Below are positions 35,799 through 47,845 of a DNA stretch of 64,000 bases, in pieces. Each line of letters begins with the position of its first letter. The stretch's first letter is position 1. The position numbers were made by a program, and so were the translations under genes. The DNA is taken from assembly GCA_000729835.1 (NCBI GenBank), contig JFHB01000014.1, positions 186,001 through 250,000 on the forward strand, written 5' to 3'. The notes under the pieces were generated by a model. The model ran no database searches. It had not been told where the DNA came from and worked only from the letters and a program-made list of their open reading frames with translations. The stretch comes from Atkinsonella hypoxylon. Lineage: Eukaryota; Ascomycota; Sordariomycetes; Hypocreales; Clavicipitaceae.

Positions 35799-38700
35799 AT
35801 GATGACAGCTGAGCTTCCTGCAGAGATTGCTGGACTATTAGTCAACCCGATCGAGCTCTTAAAATGGCTTGAGAATCAAGATGCGGAAGCGGGAGAGGGG
35901 TGAGCAAAATGAACACCCTACATTACGCCAATATCTTGGCTAACAACATTTTCAGGCATGCCAAGGCCCTCTTTGAGCAGCTCATCAAGCATGCCTCTCA
36001 GCCCAAGTCCGTGTCTGGTCAAGCCTGTATAAGACTTTGCGGACTCGTAGACCACTGTCTCAAATCCACCTCAGAATGTCTGAAGAAGTGGGCTTTCTCA
36101 CAAAATGTGACGCTGGCGTTGTTCAACTTCTACATTGAATGGAATGAGTCTGACAATCATCGCTCGATGAAGTTGGTCCTAGATCTTGTTATCCAATCTA
36201 TTCTGAAGAATCCCGATAGAGAAGAGTCTTCAGTGATCAAAAATTATATACTCGAGACCTTGATATCGATAGTGATTGGACTCTCAACCAAGCCAGTTGC
36301 AAAGTCTGCAATCAAGACTTTGGATCAGTTTCTGTCCAAAGGTGTGGTGGACCTGAGAGCCGTCAAGTCGAAGTATCAATCATTACGCACAGATTTGAGC
36401 ACTCACGATGATGTTGAAGTGTGGAGGAACTTTACGTTGGATCTCTTCCACTGGATGAAACTTCACTTTGTCTGTCCTACCGCGGGACGACTAGTTGTCA
36501 CGATTTATCGGCACTGGAGACAAGGAAACCAGGGGATGGCCGTGCCTAGCATCGAAATGTGGCACCAATGGCTTCTTCATCTCTTGATAGAGGAACCCAT
36601 GCTGCTCGAGTCAATCAAGACTTACGTCTTTTTGCCCCTGTTCAAAGCTGACAAATCAGAGTCATTGAAGTTCCTGGGCCGGATGAACCAAGGACAAGAA
36701 TTGTCTGGATCGAGCAGGATGAGTATGGATGTTCCTGCTTTATTGCAATTGGCTGCTCTCGAAACCGGAAAGAAGGTTGGCTTGGTAGAAGAGCCAGGTA
36801 AGAGATTTAACTGAGCCCTGACTGGCGGTCGACTTAGGCTGACGATTGATCTATTCTAATAGCATTTGGAGCGCGAAGTAACGATAAGGACGACTCATCA
36901 TCAATCATTCTTCATGAGAATGTTCTCGAAAATGTCCTGGCACATCCCTCTCATGAAGTAAGATCTTTAGCATTGTCACTATTGGTCACGTCTCCATCTA
37001 CCACTCGGCCATACTCTCCAATCGCATTCGGCTTACTGAAGAGACATTTAAGTGCCTTCTTCGCTGATCCCGATGCCAAGTTCCGAGTCGACATCTCAGC
37101 TAAGGCAAGAGACATGTTCAAGAGAGTTCGAGGGGCTATTCACGTCTTGAAACGCAGCATACCTCGTGCTCGTGCCAAGGCCCAAAAGGCAACCGGTCCT
37201 AATCCCGCTCTTTCAGATAAGAACGTCGTTTCACAACCAATCTTGTACTGGTCGAACCTGATCTCGTTACCAGAAGCCCAGCTGACTCATTGTTTGGAGT
37301 ACCACGTCCAGTTCTTGCACTGGTACCTTGCTTTCTTGTGCAACGAACTAATTCCAACTGCCTCGTACCAGCGGCATATTACGGGCCTGAAAGCGCTCAC
37401 GTACATTATTCGCCTGGAGGGAGACAGCTCCAAAACGTGGGATACTGCCGATGACCAGGAGCTTTTCTTCGACCAGTTCGACAGTAGGTGGGCTCGGGCG
37501 TTATTTGACCTGGTTATGGACCCTTTCGAAGATGTGAGAGATGCCTCTGCCACTGCGCTGGCGAAGTGTTATACCGATGGAAGATATCGCAGGTTGAACT
37601 TGACAGGTTTGGATACAAAGGGCATTCCTGTTGGGGAGATCAAGGATTTGTCGAATCGCGCGAATGAGCTAGCTCGTCGAACAGCCCGCGCAGATCATTC
37701 TGACGGCGCTTCCAGAGCATCTCAGCTATTGTACAGGTTCCTCGAATCAGGAGAAGAGAGACTCCGAATGCTGACCAGGATGGTTGAAGAGCTCAGTCGC
37801 AAGACTTGCAAGGCCGAACGGGATCTTGGGCAGGCTGTGGTTGACTCTCCTCTCCATGGAGACTTTGCATCCCTTAGCCATACGTGGCAAGTGGTGTCGG
37901 AAATCAAGTTATCATCATCAGAACTAGATGAAGCCAGGAAGCTACAGCTGGACATCGTATCATGTTGTGAGCGAGCGTGGAGGGCCGTTCGTGATATCCT
38001 CTGCGATGATTCGCCCGAGGGCCATTTACCGCAGGAGCTGGAAGACGTGGAGGGACTCGACACCAAGGATCTCTTGAGCTATAGTTTCCGTGCTGTGCAC
38101 GAGTCAAGGTATTTCTTTGCACGTCCTCCGCTTACCCATATTCCCGCTACAGCAGCTAATCATCCTACAGTAACCTCATGCGAACTATGATTCTCTCCAT
38201 AAGGAACGGCACGAGAGACGGGCTCGTGACACCGTCGAAAGAAGTGTTCAAGAGGATGGGCAATCTGGCCTTTACCCAACTAGCTAGCTTGCGCCATAGA
38301 GGCGCATTCACTACGGTTTCGAGCACGTTTGCAACTTGCTGTCAACAAACAAAGCATTTGCACGTCGAGGAGAACGAGAGACCCTTGTTGGACGTTTGGT
38401 ACGAAGGCACCATAAAGGCCATCCATTCACAAGCCTCAACGACTCGACGATCAGCCGGCATTCCGTCCATGGTCACGGGAATCCTCGCCGCCAATGCTGC
38501 CCATCCGGCATTTGAACAAATCATGGACACACTCATGGAAATTGCAGCCAGGCAAGCAAAGGTCTCCGAGACGGATGGATCCAATCTCCCCCAGGTCCAT
38601 GCATATAACTGTCTTAAGGACATATTCAAGAACTCACTGCTCACGTCCCTTGGGAACAAGGCCGAGTCTTACCTGCCCCAGTGCCTCGAACTAGCCGCCG

Positions 38701-40771
38701 CTGGACTTCGATCCGAGGTATGGGCCATACGCAACTGCGGGCTCATCTTCCTGCGAAGTCTGATTGATACCCTCTTCGGCACACACGAGAGCAGGGCCAT
38801 GATCGAGGCCGGATGGGACGGTAAGGCCAACCGGATTCACTATCATCGCTACCCGAATCTTCCCTCTGTGCTCAGGCGTCTGCTCCAGTCTGGACACAGA
38901 ATGCTAGCCCAATCTGTGGCCTCCAGCGGTGGTGCAGCTGCCGCTGAATCCGTGTTCCCTGCCCTGGACATCATTCGCCGCGCCGGCCCTCCGGATCTGC
39001 TCTGTGATGAAATCCAAGTCCATGTCGCGGCGTACTTGTCAAGTCCCGTCTGGCACGTTCGTGACATGGCAGCCCGCACACTGTGCTCATGCCTCCTTCA
39101 CAAGCGATGGCTCCAAGTTATCAAGGAGATCTTCAATGCCGCCATGACGAGTCAGTCAACGAATCGACAGAACCATATCCACGGCGTTTTGTTGACGCTG
39201 ACGTTTGTAACTGAGCGACTCAACGAGGTTGCGCATAAACAGTTTCTGGGTAAGTTGGTATAGGAAATGGTGCATACCGTCCACTGACCCATCATCCAGG
39301 CGATCTCGATGAGCTCCAGTCCTTCCTCTCCGAAGTCAAGGTCGACAGGCTAATTCCTCACTGCCCAGACATCACCACCGCGTATCTCCATGCCGTCAAC
39401 ACAACCTTGGCCATCCAGGCCGAGAACAATCTACCGCTGTCTTCATTTTCCGTCACTCCGCCAAGGAATGTCGGGTCAGCTCTTCTGAAGATTCAAAAGG
39501 CTATTCACGACGTCTACTCGCTCTCCAAGAGCAACGACTCGATCCCCCAACTCGGGGCTCTCCTCCAGAGCCAGGACATAGGTCTAGATGGCCCTGTAGC
39601 CGCTCTGCAGACAGTAGCCAAGGTCTACAAGCCAGCGTCCTGCTCTCCGGACACTCTCTCATCCCTATGCACGCTCTACATCAGCACTTGTCTGAAACCA
39701 GACTACTCCGCAACCCGAGTTCTAGCAATCGAGAATCTCACCCAGGTTCTAGACGAGCTTTTGTCACGGAGAAGCATCGACAACATCCCCCAAAAAGCCC
39801 TTGTTTCCCTCTGGACAAGTCTCGCATCTTGCCCAATGAACCCCGCGCTTTGCAACGCCGTCATCAAAGCAAGCGGGTGCATTGCCGCCGCGATGAGCTC
39901 CACGAACATCGACATCCAAGCATGGGGCGCGATCATGGCCGACGCAGCTCTCGAAGACAAGGTATGCTCTCCTCACCACCCCCGGCTTCCTCCAGTAAGC
40001 AACCAACAGACTGATGAATCGTGAAAACCCCAGACCTTCGACACCCGCCTCGCCGCCTCCTCATCCCTCCGCTCCTTCTTCGCCACCCCCTGCACCCCGA
40101 CAGAATCCCATCTCCCAGCCCTCATGACCCTCTACGATGTTCTCAACGACGACGACGACCAAGTCCGCGACGTAGCCGCCGAAGCGACCAAGAACCTCCT
40201 CGGCCAAGCGCTCGTGCCCCTCGAAGCAGCAAGGCGTCTGCTCACCTTCCTGTCCACGCACTTCCGCAGCTCCCCATCGTTCAAGACCATCGTGGCAGAT
40301 CGTCTGGTAGGTTACTACGGCGTACGTGCGATTTCGGAAGACCGAGGATGGGAACCAGCAACAGAGCAGCTCACACGAGCGCTACACTTCGACGACTCGC
40401 TGTTTGCAGTGGAAGAGCAAAACTTGTTCATCGACGAGGTGCGCGAGACGAAGCGCTGGGTCGAGGTTTTCCAGCGACTGGAGTGGGATGGAACCCGGGA
40501 TGCGAAATTGATGGGAAAGCTACGAGCGTGGGTGCGAGATGGTCTCGTCTGCCTTGGAGCAATGGTGGAGAGGAAAGACGGGCCGTTGGGCTGGGCATCT
40601 GACCCTTCTGTATTTGCGATTGTTATGCGGCTGATGAGGATATCGGCGGCGTTGAGCACCAAGATGAGTTGTGACGAGCTGGACCAGGCTATCGGGGTGG
40701 TGAAAAGTGCAATAAAGATACATGATACGCAGGTTTCTGGACTCTTAACGGTGGCATGGACGGGTGCATAG
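35799..40771 (+). CDS. TRM732: THADA/TRM732-like tRNA 2'-O-methyltransferase partner (DUF2428)
   Basis: Six exons: 35799-35899, 35956-36797, 36863-38108, 38171-39249, 39300-39961 and 40034-40771, giving 1555 residues. Yeast Trm732 pairs with the methylase Trm7 for 2'-O-methylation of position 32 in the tRNA anticodon loop; animal THADA is the homologue. The protein is a long HEAT/ARM-like helical solenoid. The conserved DUF2428 core lies about residues 690-960 and includes SNLMRTMILSIRNGTRDGLV, TRRSAGIPSMVTGIL near 822, VHAYNCLKDIF and WAIRNCGLIFLRSLIDTLFG near 913. Two ATGs are adjacent at the start (35799 and 35802). All exon joins keep frame. Confidence 0.92.
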
Positions 40772-41108
40772 GGAGATATAGACATAGACGAGGGTAGGCA
40801 AAACATGGTTTTTTTTTGTTTTTTTGTTTTTGTTTTTTCTCGCACAGTATGAAAAGCTACCATTGGACAAATGATTCTTACTCCTGCCTATCTCAAAAGT
40901 ATGCACCTTATGCTCTTTTCGGACTTGCCTGCTATGCTGTCGGTATATTATGTGAAATAAAAGTACAGTGGAAAAGTGTCCTTTCCTTTCCAAGACGTGA
41001 TTCATAACGTGTCCAACACCAGCCAGCGTCTCCGCTTTGCAAACTCCTGCTGTGGCCAAACGCCAAAGGCAACTAAACTCTTCCCCCACGTTCCGTATGT
41101 GAACGTGT
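40772..41108. other. Convergent 3' flanks of TRM732 and the DUF3074 gene
   Basis: 337 bases lie between convergent stop codons. A T-rich tract with G interruptions is at 40809-40838. No gene is seen. Confidence 0.65.
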
Positions 41109-43146
41109 TCACGACTTGGATTTGACAGAATTTGCCTTGGGAGGAGTAGAGTCCCCCATGTTCAGTGCCCCCAGTCGACCCAACCTGGCCACCAACATGG
41201 TATTCTGCGCCTGCAACTCACCAACTTGTGTTCGAAGCAGCTCAATCTCCTTGAGAGCAATATCCTTATCCGCTCTCACTCGTTCTAGCTCTAACGTGAG
41301 ATTGGACTTCTCTTTCCTTTCAGCAGCCTTCCTCCTCCGAGCCTCGGCTTTGCGCTCCTCCTGCTCGCGCTTCTCTTCCAACTTGCGCAATTCGCGTCTA
41401 TACTTGGCCTCCCGCTTGGCGACTTCCTTGTCGTGCTTCTCCCGAAGTTTGGCCTGTGATGTGGCGTCTTTCTCTTTCTCGTCCTGACGCTTGGACCCCA
41501 TGCGCTCTTGAAACTGTGTGTAGCTCCGGTCGAGTTTCTGCCGGCGGACAAGTAGTTTTTGCAGGTCCCTTTCCAGAAGTGGGAGTTTTTGTGATTTTGT
41601 TTCGTCGGAATAGGTGCTGCTTGCGGCAGGCGCGGGCTTCTCTCCCGTGACAGACTTTTCCAAGGCTGATGTGAAGCTGCGGGCGGAAGATGTGTCGCTT
41701 TGTGCGTCTGCTGCGTCCTCATCATCTTCGGGAATGGGTTGGCTGTCCGCTACGCTCTCCTGGCTACTGTTAAAGCTTAACGAGTTGCTGAGATGCGATC
41801 GAAGCCCACTGGCCACCGCACCAGCTACGCCAAAGGCCCCAGTGATGATGCCGTACAACCCAGTACTACTTGGTGACCACTCGTTGTAGCTTGTATTAGC
41901 CTCCTGGCTCGGCTGCTGTGTATCATGTGACTTTGCAGCAGTAGATGTTGAATGGTTCAGTGTCGCAGCAGAGTCTGGCGATTGAGAAGTTTCATTATTA
42001 CTTTCATCTCGTGTTTTTGTGTCTTCTTGCGCCAGCAGAGTGCCGTCCTTGGAAGTTGTGGCTGTAATCCAGTCCAAAAACTTGACAGCATCGCCAATAA
42101 TACCTGGAGGTGTTCCTTTTTCAATTAGAAAGCGAGGCACACTGCCGCCAGGGTCACTTCTGGTAATCATAAGCCACTCAACAGCTCGAGGGCCTTCAAC
42201 ATGGTCTCCATCATGATTGATAGTGCTTGATCTGCGCGTCTCATCAGACATCAAATCTGCCGAGGACAAGGATCTCTTGCTGGAAGTAGGTTCTGCTTCG
42301 AGTGGTATTTCTCGAATGGCTTCGACCGACTCGTACTGGCCGCGAATGATGCCTTGCCGGGGCGGGCACTCTGGGTGAATGCATGGCTTCGAAATGATCA
42401 TGTACTGTCGCAGCAGATGTTGTTGGTTTTCGGGATGCAAATGTGAGAAATCAGACGTCAATAGCAGAGTGATAAAGTCTCGAGGCGCTGTAGGGCCGGG
42501 AAACTGAGCCGATAGCTGGAAGACTAGAGAAGCAATGGTTGGTTAGTTAAGCGGCTCGTTCCATCTCAGACAATGTGTTAGACAAGCAAGCACACGACCT
42601 ACCATTCAGGTGACCGGCATCCTTGACATGTTGATGCTCGACATTCCTGTCGGCGCCAATTCCTCGAATGTTTCCGCTTCCGGGTGAGCCCTGAACCTTC
42701 ATCGACTCAGCGAATTCACGCTGGAGGCCTGTTTGCCACTGCTCGAAGGAGAGGCCCTTGTGGACACTCCGTCTGGCGAACCAAGAGCCCTTGCCGTCTT
42801 TCCCCGCTAATTTGTACACATTGATGCCTAGTGGGTTGTCCTTGGGATTGGTTTTGATCTCCTTCCATTCCTTTTGCAGTTGCGCAGACTGGCTGGCGGC
42901 AGTGTGTGGATCATGCAGCGGCAAAGAAGCGCGGATAGTATCATTATATGGAACAACAGAGTCTGTCTTTGCTCGGGCCCGCCCGGTAGCAACCGGCTTG
43001 GGGGCTGTCGCAGCAGAAGGTATGGAGTCAAGGACAATCTGGGCTCGGCTGAAGGCATCATTCATGAATGTTTTGAGGTCGTCGTGTGGCACGTCGTGCC
43101 ATGAGATAGGCGCCAAGACCTTGAAAGGCTCATGATGGCTTGTCAT
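41109..43146 (-). CDS. DUF3074 START-like domain protein with C-terminal coiled coil
   Basis: Two exons on the minus strand, 42603-43146 and 41109-42523, giving 652 residues. The N-terminal 330 residues match the fungal DUF3074 family, related to START lipid-binding folds: GSWFARRSVHKGLSFEQW, SMKVQGSPGSGNIRGIGADR, and across the splice junction VFQLSAQFPGPTAPRDFITL, then AVEWLMITRSDPGGSVPRFL. Next comes a low-complexity Ser/Thr-rich linker with a Gly/Ala-rich segment (TGLYGIITGAFGVAGAVASG) that could insert in or lie on a membrane. A highly charged coiled coil (KLREKHDKEVAKREAKYRRE onward) ends at the C-terminus. The exact role is unknown; lipid sensing or transfer is inferred from the fold. 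Confidence 0.88.
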
Positions 43147-43732
43147 GGCGCTCAGTGCCGCTTAGTTCAGCAGAGCATACCTTGCTTCGCGCTGTGGTCC
43201 GAGTCGAGAAGCAAAGATTGGGAAATCAAGAGTCAAGAGTTAATGGTCATGAGGGTAGAAAAGGAGTAGCCCCAAATCTGCACCGGATAGCATGGGAGGT
43301 GCTTTGATGATACCCGACATTATAGCGCGGAAGAAGCGGCTTTGTCGCAGCTTGCAGCTTCTGTGCTGCCCGGGGCGTTCCTGCTCATTCATGGTCGTTC
43401 CTGGGTCGTCCCCTCCCCGCAAGGTGGCTGACGTCCTCGTTTCCCTTCCTCCTTATATCCGCCAACGACGCCAACGACGCCAACGCCCCGCCAACGCCCC
43501 GCCAACGCCCCGCCAACCGCCAGCGCGATGCCAAGGCAACCTTCGTTGAGGTGACGTCAAAGAGAGATCCCACTTCTGCCGAGTATAGACTTTGTGGCAC
43601 AGTTTTAGGCTTTCTGTCTCGTTTCCTCTATACAGATGAAACTCCTTGTCCCAGATAATCTACAAGAAAATAAGCCATGAGCACGGTTGTCAATGCAATG
43701 CAGTGAGGAAGATAACCAATCCCAACCTCTCC
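43147..43732. promoter_or_regulatory. Upstream region of the DUF3074 gene with CGCCAACG tandem repeats
   Basis: This interval lies between the DUF3074 start and the stop of the next minus-strand gene. It carries a tandem array at 43460-43517 (two CGCCAACGA units, three CGCCAACGCCC units and a partial one), 314-371 bases upstream of the ATG. No coding frame is supported. Confidence 0.5.
43460..43517. repeat. CGCCAACG tandem repeat
   Basis: Two 9-bp units CGCCAACGA are followed by three 11-bp units CGCCAACGCCC and a partial copy. The CGCCAAC core stays constant while the tail changes. Confidence 0.95.
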
Positions 43733-46700
43733 TCACAGCCCTGTAACTATCCTCTCTTTTATGACCGCGTCAAAGTTCCGCCTACAGCTTCCGCAGTATT
43801 CGTCTTTCCATTGTTCCAACACTTTCTGCCTGTTTCCTGACAGAGATCCAACTACCTTGTGTGCAGACGATTTGTCCTTGAGTGCTTTGTCCCTCCCCCC
43901 ATCTTGCAGCATGAGCTCCAGATCGTCGCACAATGACATTTCATTAATCAGCCAGTTTTCCCATTCCGACTGCAGCATTTCTCTCTCAATACTATTCACC
44001 ACACGCATAGCCACCATTAGATCATGTCGATACGAGCCCAACCGTTGTCTTGTTCGGCGGAGCCTCTGTGCTGTGGCGCGGCTTGCATGCGACGAAAACG
44101 TCGCGCCAGCCTCTTCCCACGGTGTATCCATTTCCGTCGCGTTCAGCAGGCTCTTGTACGTGCTGAAGCACGGGCTGTTCCTCGGAAAGTTTAAATCATG
44201 GCCATGAGAGCCTGTGGCCTCGTCCAGGTCGGCAAGGTAAATGGCTTTGCTCATCGTAGGATTCGGCGTAACCCCGACTCGTTTCATGAACCTGGCCGCT
44301 TTGCGTTCTTTCCACCAGGCTGAGGACTCCGTTGACGTCAGCAAGAGGTTTGTCAGAATACTCGCTGCAAGAAGAACAATGATAACACGATGAGCAGTGG
44401 TGATGCTGAAAAGCTTCTTCAGGCCAGCGATTGCCCACATGATGAGTGATGATATTGCGCTGTCACCAAACGACCTGACAGTGTCGAACAGCATGGCTGT
44501 CAGCGTTCGTGGCTTGATGGCCTGTTTCTTGCTTGATTCGGCGGCCGCTGGCGAAAAGACAACCACTTGTGTCTGCTGGCCAACATGACCATAGATTTGA
44601 ATAGCCCTGTTCGTACGACTGCGCGGACCCAGCTTGTGCACTTGATCTGTCGCAAGCTCTGCCATCTCTTCCGCGTCCGTAATCGCATCGTGGAGCGCTT
44701 GTCGCTCGACCAAATTCTTCGACAGAGCTGGCGTCTTAGACCAATCAATCTTGACATATGCGGCGAGCTTGCACTTGGATTTTGCCACGTGCGTGATAAC
44801 AATCTTTGTTACCAGTTTGAAGCTCTGCGAATGCGGCAAGTGCCAGGCCGTTTTGACGTGTGTTACCACATACATGACATGGTCGCTGTATACACCTATT
44901 GTCTGGTAGTCCTTCACATTGGCAGACTTTTTGCGACCTAGCATGTCCACATAATCTACCTTGAAGTGGAAGTCGCGTCGCATCTGTCCTTCGTCAACGA
45001 GCGCCCACGGTCCTTGGGCAATCTGTTGGGCCCGATGCTCAAAGTACAGCTTGGGAAACACGAAGCTCTTATCGCCAAAGAGGACATGGAAGCAGGCCTT
45101 GGCACTGATTTCAAAATGTCGCTCGGCTGCCATCTGCGTCATACTCTCCGGCTCATAAATCACCGGCTGAGAGGGGAGATGCAGCTTTCCTGGCACCGGC
45201 TGGCGTGACCTGCTGGAAGGTTGAAGATGTGAGCCAAAATCTTTTTGACTACGCCCCACCGGTTTGCCGGATATAGTGTTGTCGTCAATCGGTGTGTTTG
45301 TGGATATCTCTTCCCAGCTTTCAGCTTCAGCGCTGGGTCTCTCAAACTCTTCTTTTTCGACACTCGTCAGCGCCTCAATTATATCCCGAGCGTCCATGGG
45401 CTCTTCAGCTTGCAAGTTGTCAATGAGGAGATTCAGACGTGTGTGAAGGAGTTGCAGGTCGTCCAGGAATACCTTGATGCTAATTCGCGTGTATCCAGTA
45501 TCATTCATGTCTTGCCCAAGATGCAAGAAAATGCAATCACAATCTCTCCCAGCTGCAGTAGTCACCTCAGTGATAATGTCCAAGTTCATGCTGTAAGCAG
45601 TCACCAACCCCATTTGCTGGCTGTAAAAGTACATGTCATCTGTTGTGAGATAGATTCTGCCGTCCCCGGCAAGTGTCTCATTTGGCGAGTCGCGTGCTTT
45701 AGAGCTAGACCATGCCGCACGAAATACGAGGACTGGATTCTCACCAGGCAAGGCATTCGGGAACAGGAGCCGGAATTGAGCGTTCTGAGCTCGTAGCTCG
45801 GGGGGGTAATTGAGTGGGAGGAGACGGTCTCGATTTCCTGCTTCGGCTCCAGTGAGGCTCGTCTGGGACTCTTGTGGTACAACGATGCCAATCGGATCGT
45901 CATCATCATGCCTCGGTAGGACAGGTTGTTCTAGAGGATGGACCATGGCCCCGGCATGACTACCCCAGTAATTTGCAAGAATCGAAGTCGGTAATTTCTT
46001 GCGGGAACCTGAGCGCTTTTCAGCCATCAAGAGCACAGCAGAACGACTCAGACCAGTTGTTGCAGGAGGTTTGGCCAGTGTCGACGGAGCGAGGGAGCCT
46101 CTCGGAGTATCCAGAAATGGAAGAGAACTGGTAGACTGCTTGGTGGTACCGCCAGGTGCTTGTATCCCAGGACAAGCGGGAAGCAGGTTATGACTCGTAG
46201 ATATCAAGCCAGCGATGCCGCTGCTTGGCAGAGCTGGACTGCTGGGGCCAAGGTCGACGGCGCTGGCACTCAACGTGGCCTTTCTGTGAAGATCAAGTTT
46301 CTGGATGATTCGTGCTGCATGTTCCCTCCTACTCTCGTCATCTTCGCGGGCCAAGTCTCTCCCCAACGCACTGAGTGAGCGGCGTCCTGCAATTCCGGTA
46401 TTAACGTCCACGCTACGTCTCGAGCCATCTTGACCAGGAACATAGAGCGCCGGGCTTCGCTCAAAGCCCGGGCCGGCATCATCGGCGACGGTACTGGTAG
46501 TCAATGCAGCCGGGTTATCGGCAGACCTAGCCGAAAACTCTGGCGCACTTGGTGGATGTATCGAGAAAGCCGCATCGGTGCCACCGCCAGCAACAGAGCT
46601 ATTGTTGTTCCCCATGCTTGTTTCAAATGCCTTCTTCTTTGTCACCTCGAACACTTCGAGCCACTCAATCAATTCTCTTTGATTCTCTGCCTGCAGCATC

Positions 46701-47845
46701 ATGGTCTGATTCTTCGTTTTGACCTCGAAACAGAAACGTCGTTCCTCGCCTACTGCAGGCTTCGCGTTGCAAAGAAGGACGCCAATTTCATCGCCCTGAA
46801 GGACGCCTTGGGGGCCGGGAACCAGCCAGCCAAATACACCATCATAGCAGTAATACCATCTGCGAGCCCAGGTATGCCTCACAGGCTTACCATACATAAT
46901 CCTCAAGAATAGCCATCCTTGCTTCTCGCATATCACGACCCCATCATGCTTGGGGCGTAGATTGAGTGGTCCCCGAGATCCCAGAAAAGGCACCGTGGAT
47001 GCACTGTAGTCTTCGAGCTCTCGAGATGGCTTGAAGCTCTCGAGAGTCATCTCCTCCAATTTTTTCCTCGCAGACTGAAGCTCGGTTTTGAAATTACCTT
47101 CTAGTGATTCCATTTCTCTGGCCCATCCCTGAACACGCTCCATTTCTCGAGTCCATCTGGTAGCATTAGAAACAGCGTCTCTCGACCGTAGCAAGTCCTC
47201 CCATAAATCCGAGCACACCTTTACCAGTAGCTTATCAATTGCAAGGCATAGTTGGGGCGCAACTTGGCAATAGTCCAGCGACGCATGAACATAAGCTTTC
47301 CTGTTTTCGTACACAAAGAATGCGTCCTCGCGTAGCGCCGAAGGCTCCTTCGTCTTTGGTTGTCCAAGATATCGTGCAAGATTCGAGTCATATGCGCGCT
47401 GCGCCGCCTCGAGATTTTTCCTTACTTCCTTGAAGTTTCGCATATCGCCGCTGAGGAAGGCCCGTATTGGTTCAATAACAGTACCGTCTGTTCTCTTGGT
47501 GCTTCTGAGTATCTGCATCCAGCGTTCACGTTGGGCATCACCAATTCGTTTCAGGGCAAGTAGTGTGTAGTCATTTTCGATGATGTCGTCGACAACCGAT
47601 AGCATCGTCTTGGTGAGATAGCTGTTGATGGTATCTTCGAGCCCCTGAATCTCTTGAGCGAACTTTGAAGTTGAGTTCACATATCCGTTCAGCCATTTCT
47701 CTACGGCTTCCATCTGATCCGTAAAATGAGCCACTGTGGCACGGAATGTTGGCGAGTCGAACGCTGCTTCGTTGAGGCCGACAGGAACGCCACGGCCATG
47801 CTGTCTCGGAGGTCCTGTCTCGACGACAGGTGCAGCCGGCGACAT
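43733..47845 (-). CDS. SIP3: SIP3/LAM-family BAR-PH-GRAM-VASt sterol transfer protein
   Basis: A single exon of 1370 residues. The architecture matches yeast Sip3/Lam3 and Ysp1/Lam1, ER-anchored proteins that move sterol at ER-plasma membrane contacts. A BAR-like helical region covers about residues 25-270. A PH domain (about 302-405) starts at EKQGWLFLR and contains RRWYYCYDGVFGWLV. Next is a long Ser/Pro-rich linker, then a GRAM-like domain (about 680-790) beginning NAQFRLLFPNALPGENPVLV. The VASt lipid-binding domain (about 895-1060) includes FGDKSFVFPKLYFEHRAQQI and VDYVDMLGRKKSANVKDYQT. A hydrophobic segment at about 1150-1170 (VIIVLLAASILTNLLL) is the likely ER anchor. About 200 charged residues follow it. 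Confidence 0.92.
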   Translation of the reverse strand: MSPAAPVVETGPPRQHGRGVPVGLNEAAFDSPTFRATVAHFTDQMEAVEKWLNGYVNSTSKFAQEIQGLEDTINSYLTKTMLSVVDDIIENDYTLLALKRIGDAQRERWMQILRSTKRTDGTVIEPIRAFLSGDMRNFKEVRKNLEAAQRAYDSNLARYLGQPKTKEPSALREDAFFVYENRKAYVHASLDYCQVAPQLCLAIDKLLVKVCSDLWEDLLRSRDAVSNATRWTREMERVQGWAREMESLEGNFKTELQSARKKLEEMTLESFKPSRELEDYSASTVPFLGSRGPLNLRPKHDGVVICEKQGWLFLRIMYGKPVRHTWARRWYYCYDGVFGWLVPGPQGVLQGDEIGVLLCNAKPAVGEERRFCFEVKTKNQTMMLQAENQRELIEWLEVFEVTKKKAFETSMGNNNSSVAGGGTDAAFSIHPPSAPEFSARSADNPAALTTSTVADDAGPGFERSPALYVPGQDGSRRSVDVNTGIAGRRSLSALGRDLAREDDESRREHAARIIQKLDLHRKATLSASAVDLGPSSPALPSSGIAGLISTSHNLLPACPGIQAPGGTTKQSTSSLPFLDTPRGSLAPSTLAKPPATTGLSRSAVLLMAEKRSGSRKKLPTSILANYWGSHAGAMVHPLEQPVLPRHDDDDPIGIVVPQESQTSLTGAEAGNRDRLLPLNYPPELRAQNAQFRLLFPNALPGENPVLVFRAAWSSSKARDSPNETLAGDGRIYLTTDDMYFYSQQMGLVTAYSMNLDIITEVTTAAGRDCDCIFLHLGQDMNDTGYTRISIKVFLDDLQLLHTRLNLLIDNLQAEEPMDARDIIEALTSVEKEEFERPSAEAESWEEISTNTPIDDNTISGKPVGRSQKDFGSHLQPSSRSRQPVPGKLHLPSQPVIYEPESMTQMAAERHFEISAKACFHVLFGDKSFVFPKLYFEHRAQQIAQGPWALVDEGQMRRDFHFKVDYVDMLGRKKSANVKDYQTIGVYSDHVMYVVTHVKTAWHLPHSQSFKLVTKIVITHVAKSKCKLAAYVKIDWSKTPALSKNLVERQALHDAITDAEEMAELATDQVHKLGPRSRTNRAIQIYGHVGQQTQVVVFSPAAAESSKKQAIKPRTLTAMLFDTVRSFGDSAISSLIMWAIAGLKKLFSITTAHRVIIVLLAASILTNLLLTSTESSAWWKERKAARFMKRVGVTPNPTMSKAIYLADLDEATGSHGHDLNFPRNSPCFSTYKSLLNATEMDTPWEEAGATFSSHASRATAQRLRRTRQRLGSYRHDLMVAMRVVNSIEREMLQSEWENWLINEMSLCDDLELMLQDGGRDKALKDKSSAHKVVGSLSGNRQKVLEQWKDEYCGSCRRNFDAVIKERIVTGL

